Of a stretch of DNA of 64,000 bases, positions 8,476 to 16,323 are shown piece after piece (position 1 is the stretch's first letter; each line of letters begins with the position of its first letter). A program made the translations under genes and the position numbers. The notes below the pieces were generated by a model. The model was not told the origin of the DNA, searched no databases, and saw nothing but the letters and a program-made list of their open reading frames with translations. Origin of the DNA: Pseudomonas fluorescens (lineage in GTDB: Bacteria > Pseudomonadota > Gammaproteobacteria > Pseudomonadales > Pseudomonadaceae); contig NZ_JSAK01000031.1 of assembly GCF_000802965.1 (NCBI RefSeq), positions 62,001 to 126,000 of the forward strand. The letters are read 5' to 3'.

Positions 8476-8939
8476 GTGATTCGCAAAAAGACGTATTTGT
8501 TGAACAGGCGACGTTTGGTGCCGGTTGTTTCTGGGGTGCCGAGGCGTCATTCAGGGCCTTGCCAGGCGTGCTCGACAGCCGCGTCGGCTTTGCCAGCCCG
8601 GCCGGTGATGAGGCGGTGTCCATCGAGGTGGTCCAGGTCGATTTCGACACCCGGGAAATTCCCTACAGCCGCCTGATCGAGCATTTCTGGACACTGCACG
8701 ATCCCACCTCGGTTGATCGCCAGGGCGCCGATGTCGGCGTGAAATATCGTTCGGCATTGTTCTTCAATTCAGCCCGCCAGGCCGACGACGCGCAAGCCGC
8801 GAAACAGCAGCTCGACGCCACGGAGCAATTGGGCAAACCCGTGTCCACGGTGATCGTGCCGTTGGGTGAGTTTCAACTGGCGGACGAGGAACATCAGCAG
8901 TATGTGGAAAAGCACGGAGGGAGCAGCTGTTCGATTTGA
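8472..8939 (+). CDS. msrA: Short MsrA-type peptide methionine sulfoxide reductase
   Basis: A 155-residue MsrA with the catalytic motif GCFWG at 18-22 (Cys19). The family's GYAGG and TGHAE segments are altered: GFASP replaces GYAGG, and SIEVVQVDFD aligns with HAEVVxVxYD, so the acid is kept but the tyrosine is replaced by phenylalanine. The later HDPTSVDRQGADVGVKYRS block is intact, and a C-terminal cysteine in GSSCSI could be the resolving cysteine. It is shorter than standard MsrA. It reduces methionine S-sulfoxide, perhaps free methionine or a product of this operon. The start overlaps the preceding stop. Confidence 0.85.
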   Translation: MSDSQKDVFVEQATFGAGCFWGAEASFRALPGVLDSRVGFASPAGDEAVSIEVVQVDFDTREIPYSRLIEHFWTLHDPTSVDRQGADVGVKYRSALFFNSARQADDAQAAKQQLDATEQLGKPVSTVIVPLGEFQLADEEHQQYVEKHGGSSCSI

Positions 8940-8972
8940 ATGCACGTAAAATCTCAACTTCACATTTAAACC

Positions 8973-9475
8973 GTGGCGAGGGAGCTTGCTCCCGCTGGGC
9001 CGCGAAGCAGACCTAAAAGCTGCGGCTGCTACGCACCCGAGCGGGAGCAAGCTTCCTCGCCACAGAGACTGTGTACCGGGGGCTACTCATGCGGATCAAT
9101 CTGACTCAGCACCCGGTTGGCCGAAGAGGTGGTAATGGCCTCACCGTGGAAAAGACCTCTGCCATCGCCAAAAATGACCTCACACCCACCTGTGGCGAGG
9201 GAGCTTGCTCCCGCTGGGCTGCGCAGCAGACCTAAAAGCTGCGGCTGCTACGCACCCGAGCGGGAGCAAGCTCCCTCGCCACAAAGAGACTGTGTACCGG
9301 GGGCTACTCAGGCGGATCAATCTGATTCAGCACCCGGTTGGCCGAAGAGGTGGTAATGGCCTCGCCGTGGAAAAGACCTCAGCCATCGCCAAAAATGACA
9401 TCACACCCACCTGTGGCGAGGGAGCTTGCTCCCGCTGGGTCGCGCAGCGGCCCCAAAAGATCGCAGCCTGCGGTA
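8973..9475. repeat. Tandem direct repeat of about 220 bp built on REP elements
   Basis: GTGGCGAGGGAGCTTGCTCC starts at 8973, 9192 and 9413, giving two near-identical units of 219 and 221 bp plus a partial third. Each full unit has an inverted REP pair (GCGAGGGAGCTTGCTCCC ... GAGCGGGAGCAAGC(T/C)TCCTCGCC) and a shared spacer with TGTGTACCGGGGGCTACTC. The units differ by scattered substitutions and a 2-base indel. The stretch has no supported gene; open frames here come from the repeats. Confidence 0.9.
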
Positions 9476-9486
9476 GCGCCTACAGG
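9455..9486. repeat. Single REP element overlapping a stop codon
   Basis: AAAGATCGCAGCCTGCGG... ending CTACAGG is one half of the REPIN class seen at 9966-10063. Read on the minus strand, its CTGTAGG end provides the TAG stop codon of the lipoprotein gene that ends at 9480. Confidence 0.75.
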
Positions 9487-9929
9487 TTTGTGCCCTGCTT
9501 GATATCCCCGCAAAAAATATCGACGTTGCCATCGGTCGCGGTGGTGCGCACGAGGATGGAGTATTCACCGGCAAGCAAGGTCTGCAATGGCACCGGTGCG
9601 CTTCTTGAGAATGCCCAGCCGCGGATCGGTTGACGTTCGGTGTTGACTCGATCATTCATGGCGTAGGCGACTGGCCCGGGTTGCTGGCAGCTGCCTTTGT
9701 TGATGAAGGAATAAAGGCGCAAGGGCAGTACCACTCCACTGGGCGCACCACTGATGAAGAAACTCAACCCGGTCTGTTTGTCCCACTCGGACAACACGAC
9801 ATTGCCGATCTGACCGGTGTTTTGCCGGGTGGCCACCAACGTAACGTTAACGCTCTGGTTGGATGAAGTGGTGCAACCGAAAAGGCTCACGGTGACCATC
9901 AGCGCTGCCAGTGAGTTTTTGAGTTTCAT
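9480..9929 (-). CDS. Lipoprotein, hypothetical
   Basis: About 149 residues with an N-terminal signal and lipobox LFGC (MKLKNSLAALMVTVSLFGC region), so probably a periplasmic-facing lipoprotein. The body contains VTLVATRQNTGQIGNVVLSE and a late cysteine in DIFCGD; I recognise no domain. The ATG at 9929 is chosen because GGAGG lies 6 bases upstream. The stop codon lies inside a REP element, so the last residues may reflect a repeat insertion. Confidence 0.7.
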   Translation of the reverse strand: MKLKNSLAALMVTVSLFGCTTSSNQSVNVTLVATRQNTGQIGNVVLSEWDKQTGLSFFISGAPSGVVLPLRLYSFINKGSCQQPGPVAYAMNDRVNTERQPIRGWAFSRSAPVPLQTLLAGEYSILVRTTATDGNVDIFCGDIKQGTNL

Positions 9930-9965
9930 TGCCAACCTCCGGTGATGAAGGGATGTACGCGCACT

Positions 9966-10063
9966 TGTAGGAGCTGCCGCAGGCTGCGATCTTTTGACTT
10001 TGATCTTCTAGGGACCGGTGGAAGATCAAGATCAAAAGATCGCAGCCTGCGGCAGCTCCTACA
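9966..10063. repeat. REPIN (inverted REP pair), TGTAGGAGCTGCCG class
   Basis: TGTAGGAGCTGCCGCAGGCT at 9966 is mirrored by the exact reverse complement ending at 10063, with further pairing of GATCTTTTGA and TCAAAAGATC and a short loop. It lies between the lipoprotein start and the GST gene end. The same class occurs at 13161-13275 and 32613-32717. Confidence 0.92.
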
Positions 10064-10086
10064 GTAAAGCCGGACGTATGCGTTGA

Positions 10087-10926
10087 TCAGCCTAAGTCGT
10101 CCGCATGATGCCGTTCCGGCACCTGGCTTTCCTCATCGCCCCACGTCCGGTTGACGCGCTGGCCACGGATGACCGCAGGCCGTTTGGCGATTTCTTCCGC
10201 CCAGCGCTGCACGTGGGAGTATTGGTGGGCCGATAGAAACTCGGCAGCCGAATACACGTTGTCTCGCACCAATTGGCCGTACCAGGGCCAAACCGCGATA
10301 TCGGCGATGGTGTAATTTTCACCGGCCAGGTAAGGGCTTTCAGCCAGGAGGCGGTCGAGGACGTCCAGCTGCCGCTTGGTTTCCATCGTAAAACGGTCGA
10401 TCGGGTATTCGAGTTTCTCCGGTGCGTAGGCGTAGAAATGCCCGAAGCCGCCGCCCAGGTAGGGCGCCGAACCCATCTGCCAGAACAGCCAGTTCAGGGT
10501 TTCGGTGCGTCCTGCGAGATCGGTGGGCAGGAAGGCGCCGAATTTTTCTGCCAGGTAGAGCAGGATCGAACCGGATTCGAAGACACGGATCGGTGGCTCC
10601 ACGCTGCGGTCCAGCAGCGCCGGGATCTTCGAGTTCGGGTTGATCTCGACAAAACCACTGGAGAACTGATCACCTTCGCCGATGCGGATCAGCCAGGCAT
10701 CGTACTCGGCGTCGCTATGCCCACGCGCCAGCAGTTCCTCCAGGAGGATGGTCACCTTCACGCCATTGGGCGTGGCCAGTGAATACAACTGCAATGGATG
10801 CTTGCCGATTGGCAGTGTCTTTTCATGGGTCGGACCGGCAACAGGGCGGTTGATGCTGGCGAATTGGCCACCGGATGGAGCGTTGTTTTTCCAGACCTTG
10901 GGAGGAACATAAGACGCTTTGCTCAC
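10087..10926 (-). CDS. yghU: Glutathione-dependent disulfide-bond oxidoreductase, YghU-type GST
   Basis: A 279-residue nu-class glutathione transferase-like protein. YVPPKVWKNNAPSGGQFASI at the N-terminus, LYSLATPNGVKVTILLEEL (thioredoxin fold) and the glutathione-contact segment NPNSKIPAL followed by FESGSILLYLAEKFG are diagnostic. The C-terminal helical domain includes the N-capping motif NYTIADIAVWPW. YghU/YfcG proteins bind two glutathiones and reduce disulfides or peroxides, in the cytoplasm. The gene is monocistronic as far as can be seen. Confidence 0.9.
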   Translation of the reverse strand: MSKASYVPPKVWKNNAPSGGQFASINRPVAGPTHEKTLPIGKHPLQLYSLATPNGVKVTILLEELLARGHSDAEYDAWLIRIGEGDQFSSGFVEINPNSKIPALLDRSVEPPIRVFESGSILLYLAEKFGAFLPTDLAGRTETLNWLFWQMGSAPYLGGGFGHFYAYAPEKLEYPIDRFTMETKRQLDVLDRLLAESPYLAGENYTIADIAVWPWYGQLVRDNVYSAAEFLSAHQYSHVQRWAEEIAKRPAVIRGQRVNRTWGDEESQVPERHHADDLG

Positions 10927-10985
10927 GAGATCGACCTCATAATGTGATTACTGAGATGGCGCAGAATGCTTGCGTGCGTTGGACG

Positions 10986-11288
10986 TTATGCCGGTGTGAC
11001 ATCGCTGCCTTCAACCAGCAACATCCGGTACTGCGCGCCCTTCATGCGATGCAGTCGCGCCTCCTGATAGGCAGGGCTGTTGTACCACGCGCGCGCGGCG
11101 GCCATGTCGGGAAAACGCAGGATCGCGACGCCTTCCGCCGCCGAGCCTTCCAGCACTTCGAGCTGGCCATAGAAGGCGAGGCGGGTGATGTCGTGGCCCG
11201 TTCGGGCGGCTGGCGCCTTCTGCGCGTACTGCTGCATTTCTGCTTCGTTGGTAGTCGTTTCGCGGATGAAAATAACATAAGCGGACAT
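10986..11288 (-). CDS. DUF1330 domain protein
   Basis: A 100-residue protein with the ferredoxin-like dimeric fold of DUF1330: N-terminal AYVIFIRETT, a central GQLEVLEGSAAEGVAILRFPD, then ARAWYNSPAYQEARLHR, the conserved W-Y-S-x2-Y block. The function of the family is unknown. The ATG at 11288 is preceded by GAGG. It is followed by the YghU gene and preceded by the PfpI gene on the same strand, about 107 bp away, so a loose stress-related cluster is possible. Confidence 0.85.
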   Translation of the reverse strand: MSAYVIFIRETTTNEAEMQQYAQKAPAARTGHDITRLAFYGQLEVLEGSAAEGVAILRFPDMAAARAWYNSPAYQEARLHRMKGAQYRMLLVEGSDVTPA

Positions 11289-11395
11289 GCTTAAAACCTC
11301 AGTGTTTGTACAGGTTTGTCTCTGACTTTTCGAGACTGAAGACCCGGCCAGATGCCTTCGAACAGCGATCTGGTCGGGCTCGCCCATGACGATGA

Positions 11396-12064
11396 TTAGC
11401 GCAGCGCCTCGATAATCGCTTTTGCCAGCGGGCCGCCCGAAGCCGGGTTCTGGCCAGTCAGCAGGCGGCCGTCGACCACGACCTTTTCCTGCCACACATC
11501 GGCCGACGAATACTCGGCACCCTCGGCGCGCAGGGCATCTTCCAGATTGAACGGCACATCTGCCTGTGCGTAGCCAGACTCTTCATCATTGGAGAACGAG
11601 GTCAGCTTGCGTCCGCGGATCAATGGGCTGCCATCTTCCTGTTTGACGCCAAGGAATGCCGCCGGGCCATGGCAGACAGCTGCCACGATTTTGCCGCCGT
11701 TCCAGGCACGTTCGACAGCACGTTTCACGTCCGGGTCTTTGGCGATATCCACCATCGGACCGAGGCCACCCGGGAAGAAAATGGCGTCGTAGTCGAGCAC
11801 ATCCACTTCCGATAACTTGCGGCTGTTAGCCATGCGGCGGATCGCCAGGCTGTTGCGGAAGGCGAGCTGCGAAGGATCGCTTTCATCGTAGCCATCTTCC
11901 GGCGGTGTACCGCCCAGTGGCGAGGCGTATTCCACCGCTACGCCTGCTTCGGCGAAGACCTCGTAAGGGTGGGCGACTTCAGGGAAGAAGTAGCCAGTGC
12001 GGCGGTGGTTGGGGCCGATTTCGGCAGCGTTGGTCAGAATGAACAGTACGTGTTTGATGCTCAT
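11396..12064 (-). CDS. DJ-1/PfpI family protein (Hsp31-like glyoxalase/deglycase type)
   Basis: A 222-residue class I glutamine-amidotransferase-fold protein. The nucleophile elbow is AAVCHGPAAF with the reactive cysteine, and FFPGGLGPMVD supplies the conserved glycine-rich loop. LLTGQNPASGGPLAKAI near the C-terminus is typical of the bacterial ThiJ/PfpI group that detoxifies methylglyoxal or acts as a chaperone. It is transcribed divergently from the LysR gene at 12213, a common arrangement in which the regulator controls the enzyme. The substrate is inferred. Confidence 0.9.
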   Translation of the reverse strand: MSIKHVLFILTNAAEIGPNHRRTGYFFPEVAHPYEVFAEAGVAVEYASPLGGTPPEDGYDESDPSQLAFRNSLAIRRMANSRKLSEVDVLDYDAIFFPGGLGPMVDIAKDPDVKRAVERAWNGGKIVAAVCHGPAAFLGVKQEDGSPLIRGRKLTSFSNDEESGYAQADVPFNLEDALRAEGAEYSSADVWQEKVVVDGRLLTGQNPASGGPLAKAIIEALR

Positions 12065-12212
12065 GGCGAACTCCTTGACGAGGGATTGGGCAGAACCTTT
12101 TGGTTGGCCTAACTTTGCGTCAAGGTCAGTTATTCGAGAAATTTACTTACGCTATTTTAGATATTCATCTGGCATTATGACTGCTGCATCGTTAACCAAC
12201 GCGTGAGCACTT

Positions 12213-13136
12213 ATGCGATACGACCTCAATCTCTTGCCGGTTTTCATTGCGCTCATGGAGGAACGCAGCGTCACCCGCGCCGCGCTGCGTCTAGGCATCA
12301 CACAGCCTGCGCTGTCGAACGCATTGAATCGGCTACGCGATACGTTACGAGATCCTCTGTTTATCCGTGAACGTTACGGCATCAAACCGACCCAGTTCGC
12401 CGAAGAGATTGCGCCTGTGATTATCGAGACGCTCGGCAGGCTCGATGAAGTTCTGGTTGGCCGGCAGCACTTCGATCCGGCCACGGCTACCCGGCAGTTC
12501 AACGTTGCTGCCAACAGTTACGTCGAGATCGTGCTCATGCCGAGCATCATCGCCAAGCTTGGACATTTAGCGCCCGGGATCAAGATGTCCCTGACGCCGT
12601 TCGGCAATGATCTGGTGGAAACGGGGGTGATCTCGGGAACGACTGACATGGTGCTGGGCCGCATCATCGATCCGCCCGACAATTTGATCCTTCAGCATTT
12701 GATGGACGATGGCCTGGCTTGCGTCGTGCGCATCGACCATCCGGAAATCGCAAACAGCCTGTCGCGGGAGCAATACGAGCAGCTGCGCCATGTCAATGTT
12801 CAACCACCGGGTCGACTCAGGGCAGGGGTGTTTCAGGCGCTTGAACGGCAGGGGCTGCGGCGCGAGCTGGCTATTTCCGTTACCCACTTTCTGGCGGTAC
12901 CGGAAATCATCGCGGTCACCGATTACTGCGCGACGCTGCCTCGACTGATCTGCAACCAGATCGCCAGGGATCCACGGCTGAAAGTGGTGCAGGCCCCCGT
13001 CGATCTCGGCACTTTTCCGGTGGAGATCGCTTGGCATGTGCGTTATCGAAATGATCCAGCCCACCAATGGTTTCGGCAGTTGCTGGTTGAAACAGCAGCG
13101 CAATTGACCGGTAAAGACCAAGATCAGCACGCGTGA
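12213..13136 (+). CDS. LysR family transcriptional regulator, divergent to the PfpI gene
   Basis: A 307-residue LysR protein of the NodD-like branch: MRYDLNLLPVFIALMEERS leads into the winged helix-turn-helix (TRAALRLGITQPALSNALNRL) and a substrate-binding domain. The 148-bp divergent region to 12064 is AT-rich around 12125-12180 and probably holds both promoters; I could not assign a clear operator. The likely target is the DJ-1/PfpI gene and possibly the DUF1330 and yghU genes downstream of it. Confidence 0.9.
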   Translation: MRYDLNLLPVFIALMEERSVTRAALRLGITQPALSNALNRLRDTLRDPLFIRERYGIKPTQFAEEIAPVIIETLGRLDEVLVGRQHFDPATATRQFNVAANSYVEIVLMPSIIAKLGHLAPGIKMSLTPFGNDLVETGVISGTTDMVLGRIIDPPDNLILQHLMDDGLACVVRIDHPEIANSLSREQYEQLRHVNVQPPGRLRAGVFQALERQGLRRELAISVTHFLAVPEIIAVTDYCATLPRLICNQIARDPRLKVVQAPVDLGTFPVEIAWHVRYRNDPAHQWFRQLLVETAAQLTGKDQDQHA

Positions 13137-13160
13137 ACTCACCCTGCCGACACACGCATC

Positions 13161-13275
13161 CCCTGTAGGAGCTGCCGAAGGCTGCGATCTTTTGATCTTG
13201 ATCTACCCCGCCCATAGCGGAACAGCACACAGATCAAAGTCAAAAGATCGCAGCCTTCGGCAGCTCCTACAGGGG
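13161..13275. repeat. REPIN, TGTAGGAGCTGCCG class
   Basis: CCTGTAGGAGCTGCCGAAGG on the left is the exact reverse complement of the right end; GATCTTTTGAT and its partner extend the stem. It lies 24 bp after the LysR stop and may also form a terminator-like hairpin. Confidence 0.92.
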
Positions 13276-13411
13276 GACCGGTTTCGCTGACTGTTCCACC
13301 AGATGAAATGCTGGATTGTAAAAGCTGGTAATACCGCTGTTCCGGACGGGAGTAGAAGATAGGCCATCGACGCGACTACCGGGTCGAACCGTCCAATAAT
13401 CGGAGTACGTC

Positions 13412-14041
13412 ATGTCCCAGCAAGCAATCAAACTTTATCGTCACCCGCTGTCCGGTCACTCGCATCGGGTCGAATTGATGCTGTCCCTGCTTGGCCTGCC
13501 TACCGAACTGGTCTTTGTGGATCTGATGAAAGGCGCACACAAGACGCCTGAATTCCTCGCGCTCAACCGCTTTGGCCAAGTGCCGGTGATCGATGACAAC
13601 GGCACCGTGTTGGCGGACTCGAACGGGATTCTGACTTACCTCGCTGCCAAATATGGCGATGGCCAATGGTTGCCGAGCGATCCGGAAGCGCAAGCCAGCG
13701 TCCAGCGCTGGCTCTCGGTGGCCGCGGGCCAGATCAATTCGGGACCCGCCAGGGCTCGACTGATCACCGTATTCGGTGCCGGTTATAACGCTGAAGAGGC
13801 CATCAGTAACGCCCATGGCTTGCTCAAGGTCATGGAGCATGAGTTGGGGGAAAGCCAATTTCTGGCCGGTGAAAAACCGACCATTGCCGATGTCGCGGCT
13901 TACACGTACGTGTCCCATGCCCCTGAGGGCAATGTTGCACTGACTGATTATCCCAATGTCCGTGCCTGGCTCGGCCGCATTGAAGCGTTGCCGCGTTTTG
14001 TCGGCATGCAACGTACCGCGACAGGCTTGCAACAAGCCTGA
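13412..14041 (+). CDS. Glutathione S-transferase family protein
   Basis: A 209-residue GST. The thioredoxin-fold domain carries LYRHPLSGHSHRVELMLSLLG, the cis-proline loop FGQVPVIDDNG and the glutathione-binding LADSNGILTYLA. The helical domain has the N-capping motif KPTIADVAAYTYV. A serine in SGHSHR may activate glutathione. The gene starts 33 bp after the CGACGCGACTACCGG tract and is followed by two LysR genes on the same strand, either of which could control it. The natural substrate is unknown. Confidence 0.92.
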   Translation: MSQQAIKLYRHPLSGHSHRVELMLSLLGLPTELVFVDLMKGAHKTPEFLALNRFGQVPVIDDNGTVLADSNGILTYLAAKYGDGQWLPSDPEAQASVQRWLSVAAGQINSGPARARLITVFGAGYNAEEAISNAHGLLKVMEHELGESQFLAGEKPTIADVAAYTYVSHAPEGNVALTDYPNVRAWLGRIEALPRFVGMQRTATGLQQA

Positions 14042-14052
14042 TTCGATCCGCT

Positions 14053-14084
14053 GGAGCTTGTCGAAAACACGTTCGACAAGTTCC
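14053..14084 (+). terminator. Hairpin after the GST gene
   Basis: CTTGTCGAA and TTCGACAAG form a perfect 9-bp stem, extended by GGA/TCC with one wobble, 12 bp after the GST stop. No T-run follows, so termination efficiency is uncertain. Confidence 0.45.
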
Positions 14085-14249
14085 AGTCCTTCGGTTTTCC
14101 CCGCCGTTTTCTCACAAATCGCATTCGCCTGTTCCGAAGTCGGTCGGGCGTGCGTGCGAAATTCGCAATAGCCAACAATACTGGCCAATGCTGCTGCGCG
14201 CGGAAGCGTTCAGGGGCTTCGCCATTTCTTTACCCAGAAAGGCTCGTCA

Positions 14250-15170
14250 ATGGATCGATTTCAGGAAATGCAGATTTTCATGGCCGTCGCCGAGGAGGAG
14301 GGTTTTGCCGCCGCCGCCCGCCGCCTGAACATCTCGCCGCCAAGCGTGACGCGGGCCATTGCCGGGATGGAGGAGCGGATCGGCACCCAGTTACTGTCGC
14401 GTACCACCCGCAGCTTGCATCTGACCGAAGCCGGCCAACGTTATCTGGAAGATTGCCGGCGTATTCTCGGCGAAGTGGAGGAAGCGGAGGAGGCCGCCGC
14501 CGGCAGTTATTCGATCCCCTGCGGGCATTTGACGGTGACGGCGCCGGTGTTGTTTGGCGAGTTGTTCATCGCGCCACTGCTGGCGGAATATCTGGATCGG
14601 TTTCCGTCCGTGCACGTCAATGCGTTGCTGGTCGACCGCGTGGTGAGCATGGCAGACGAAGGCATTGATGTGCCGATACGCATCGGCCATCTGTACGAGA
14701 ACAGTCAGCACGCCGTCAAGGTAGGAGAAGTGCGTCAGGTGATATGCGCGGCCCCTGCTTATTTTGAGCGGTACGGCAGACCACAGCATCCTGGGGATTT
14801 GAGCGCAGCAAACATTGTCATGTCGTCCGCCAGCCACCTGCTGAGCGATTGGCAATTTGTAAAGGATGGCAATGCCTTGAGCTTGCGCGTTAACCCGCGC
14901 CTGGTAGTGACCGCGAATCAGGCGGCGATCAATATTGCTTGCCTGGGCTGGGGGATCACTCGGGTGTTGTCCTATCAGGTGGCAGGCCACGTCGCCGATG
15001 GCGGGTTGGAAGTGGTGCTCCAGGCCTTCGAACCTCCAGCGCTGCCCATTCAGGTGGTGTATCAAAAGAACCAACGAGTACCCGCCAAAGTGCGAACTTT
15101 CGTCGACTTCCTCGCAGAGCGATTGGCACAGGACACGGCGCTTAAACCAGCCGTCAAGAGCACAGCCTGA
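14250..15170 (+). CDS. LysR family transcriptional regulator (first of a tandem pair)
   Basis: A 306-residue LysR regulator of the CrgA/DmlR-like group. MDRFQEMQIFMAVAEEEGF is followed by the helix-turn-helix AAAARRLNISPPSVTRAIAGM. The effector domain ends ALPIQVVYQKNQRVPAKVRTFVDFL, the usual end of this group. Its stop overlaps the start of the next LysR gene (TGATG), which encodes a clear paralogue, so the two are co-translated. The role is not known; the upstream GST gene or the downstream flavoprotein gene are the nearest candidate targets. Confidence 0.9.
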   Translation: MDRFQEMQIFMAVAEEEGFAAAARRLNISPPSVTRAIAGMEERIGTQLLSRTTRSLHLTEAGQRYLEDCRRILGEVEEAEEAAAGSYSIPCGHLTVTAPVLFGELFIAPLLAEYLDRFPSVHVNALLVDRVVSMADEGIDVPIRIGHLYENSQHAVKVGEVRQVICAAPAYFERYGRPQHPGDLSAANIVMSSASHLLSDWQFVKDGNALSLRVNPRLVVTANQAAINIACLGWGITRVLSYQVAGHVADGGLEVVLQAFEPPALPIQVVYQKNQRVPAKVRTFVDFLAERLAQDTALKPAVKSTA

Positions 15171-16081
15171 TGGATCGTTTCCATGAGATGCAGATGTTCG
15201 TTGCGCTATCGGAACGCCCCAGCCTTGCATCGGCAGCCCGTCGTCTCGGTGTATCCGGCCCGGCGGTGGTGCGCGCCATCGCCCGGCTGGAAGCGCGCCT
15301 GGGTGTCGCGCTTTTGCAGCGCAGCACGCGCGGGGTCGCGCTGACGCACGCGGGTGCTGCGTTTATGACGGATTGCTCGCGCATCCTCAAGGGCGTTGAA
15401 GAGGCGGAAGCTTCCGCCAAGGGTCTGCACGTCGAGGCTCAAGGAAACCTGAAGGTGCTGCTGCCGTTGCAGTTCAGCGGTGATGTGATGACGCCGTTGC
15501 TGGCCAGTTACATGGAGGCGTATCCCGAAGTCAGGGTGTTCGCCCATTACCACGATCGTTTTCCAAACATGAACGAAGAGGGGCTGGACGTGGCAGTGCT
15601 GATCGGCCAATTGCCCAGCTCATCCTTGGTTGCACGGCCGGTTGGTCATGTACGCTCGATCGTTTGCAGCAGCCCCGAATATCTTGCCACTCACGGCGAG
15701 CCGAGCGTACCGACGGATCTCAAACATCATCGCCTGGTTGCCACACAAGCCTGGCGCGACAGTATTCAGTGGGACTTTCAAATGGAGGGTGAGCTGACCG
15801 CCATCAAGGCGCCCGCGCGGGTCAGTTGTGCAACGGTCCAGGCGGCCATTGACGCTACTGCCCACGGCGCCGGGCTGACCCGTTGTTCGAGTTATCCGTT
15901 GTACGACTATCTGAACAGCGGACGATTGCGTCGGGTCCTGCAACCGTTTGAGTTGCCGGCGCTACCGGTGCAGGTGGTGTACCGCGAAGGACGCAAGGCT
16001 TCGATGCGGGTACGCAGCTTTGTTGACCATGTCGTTAACGGCCTGCGCGAGCATCCGGCCATGCGACCGGATGCCAGTTGA
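15170..16081 (+). CDS. LysR family transcriptional regulator (second of a tandem pair)
   Basis: A 303-residue paralogue of the preceding gene: MDRFHEMQMFVALSERPSL, helix-turn-helix SAARRLGVSGPAVVRAIARL, and the matching end ALPVQVVYREGRKASMRVRSF. The pair probably arose by tandem duplication and could form heterodimers; that is inference. The start is fixed by the 1-bp overlap with the upstream stop. About 240 bp without a supported gene follow before the flavoprotein gene. Confidence 0.9.
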   Translation: MDRFHEMQMFVALSERPSLASAARRLGVSGPAVVRAIARLEARLGVALLQRSTRGVALTHAGAAFMTDCSRILKGVEEAEASAKGLHVEAQGNLKVLLPLQFSGDVMTPLLASYMEAYPEVRVFAHYHDRFPNMNEEGLDVAVLIGQLPSSSLVARPVGHVRSIVCSSPEYLATHGEPSVPTDLKHHRLVATQAWRDSIQWDFQMEGELTAIKAPARVSCATVQAAIDATAHGAGLTRCSSYPLYDYLNSGRLRRVLQPFELPALPVQVVYREGRKASMRVRSFVDHVVNGLREHPAMRPDAS

Positions 16082-16323
16082 GCCAATGCAACGCGTGCTC
16101 GATCAGGGCGTGGCAGTGCTCCAGGCATCATCAAACAGGCTCCGACAGTCGACGGCATTTCAGCGAGTGAAACAGTGGATTGTGTTTTTTGGTAGTTCTC
16201 TCCCGTGCCGTTAAAGGGGAGCATCTGCTTTCGCAATATATTGATGGTTACGCCGCAGGATCCGACGCCACAACGATGAGTCGGCGAGTGAAGTGCACCT
16301 GTTTACGACGCCTAGAGGTGATC

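Noticed and set aside
9205..9633. Plus-strand open frame across the 220-bp repeats
   Set aside because: It follows REP repeat sequence and runs antisense into the lipoprotein gene; no ribosome binding site or protein family.
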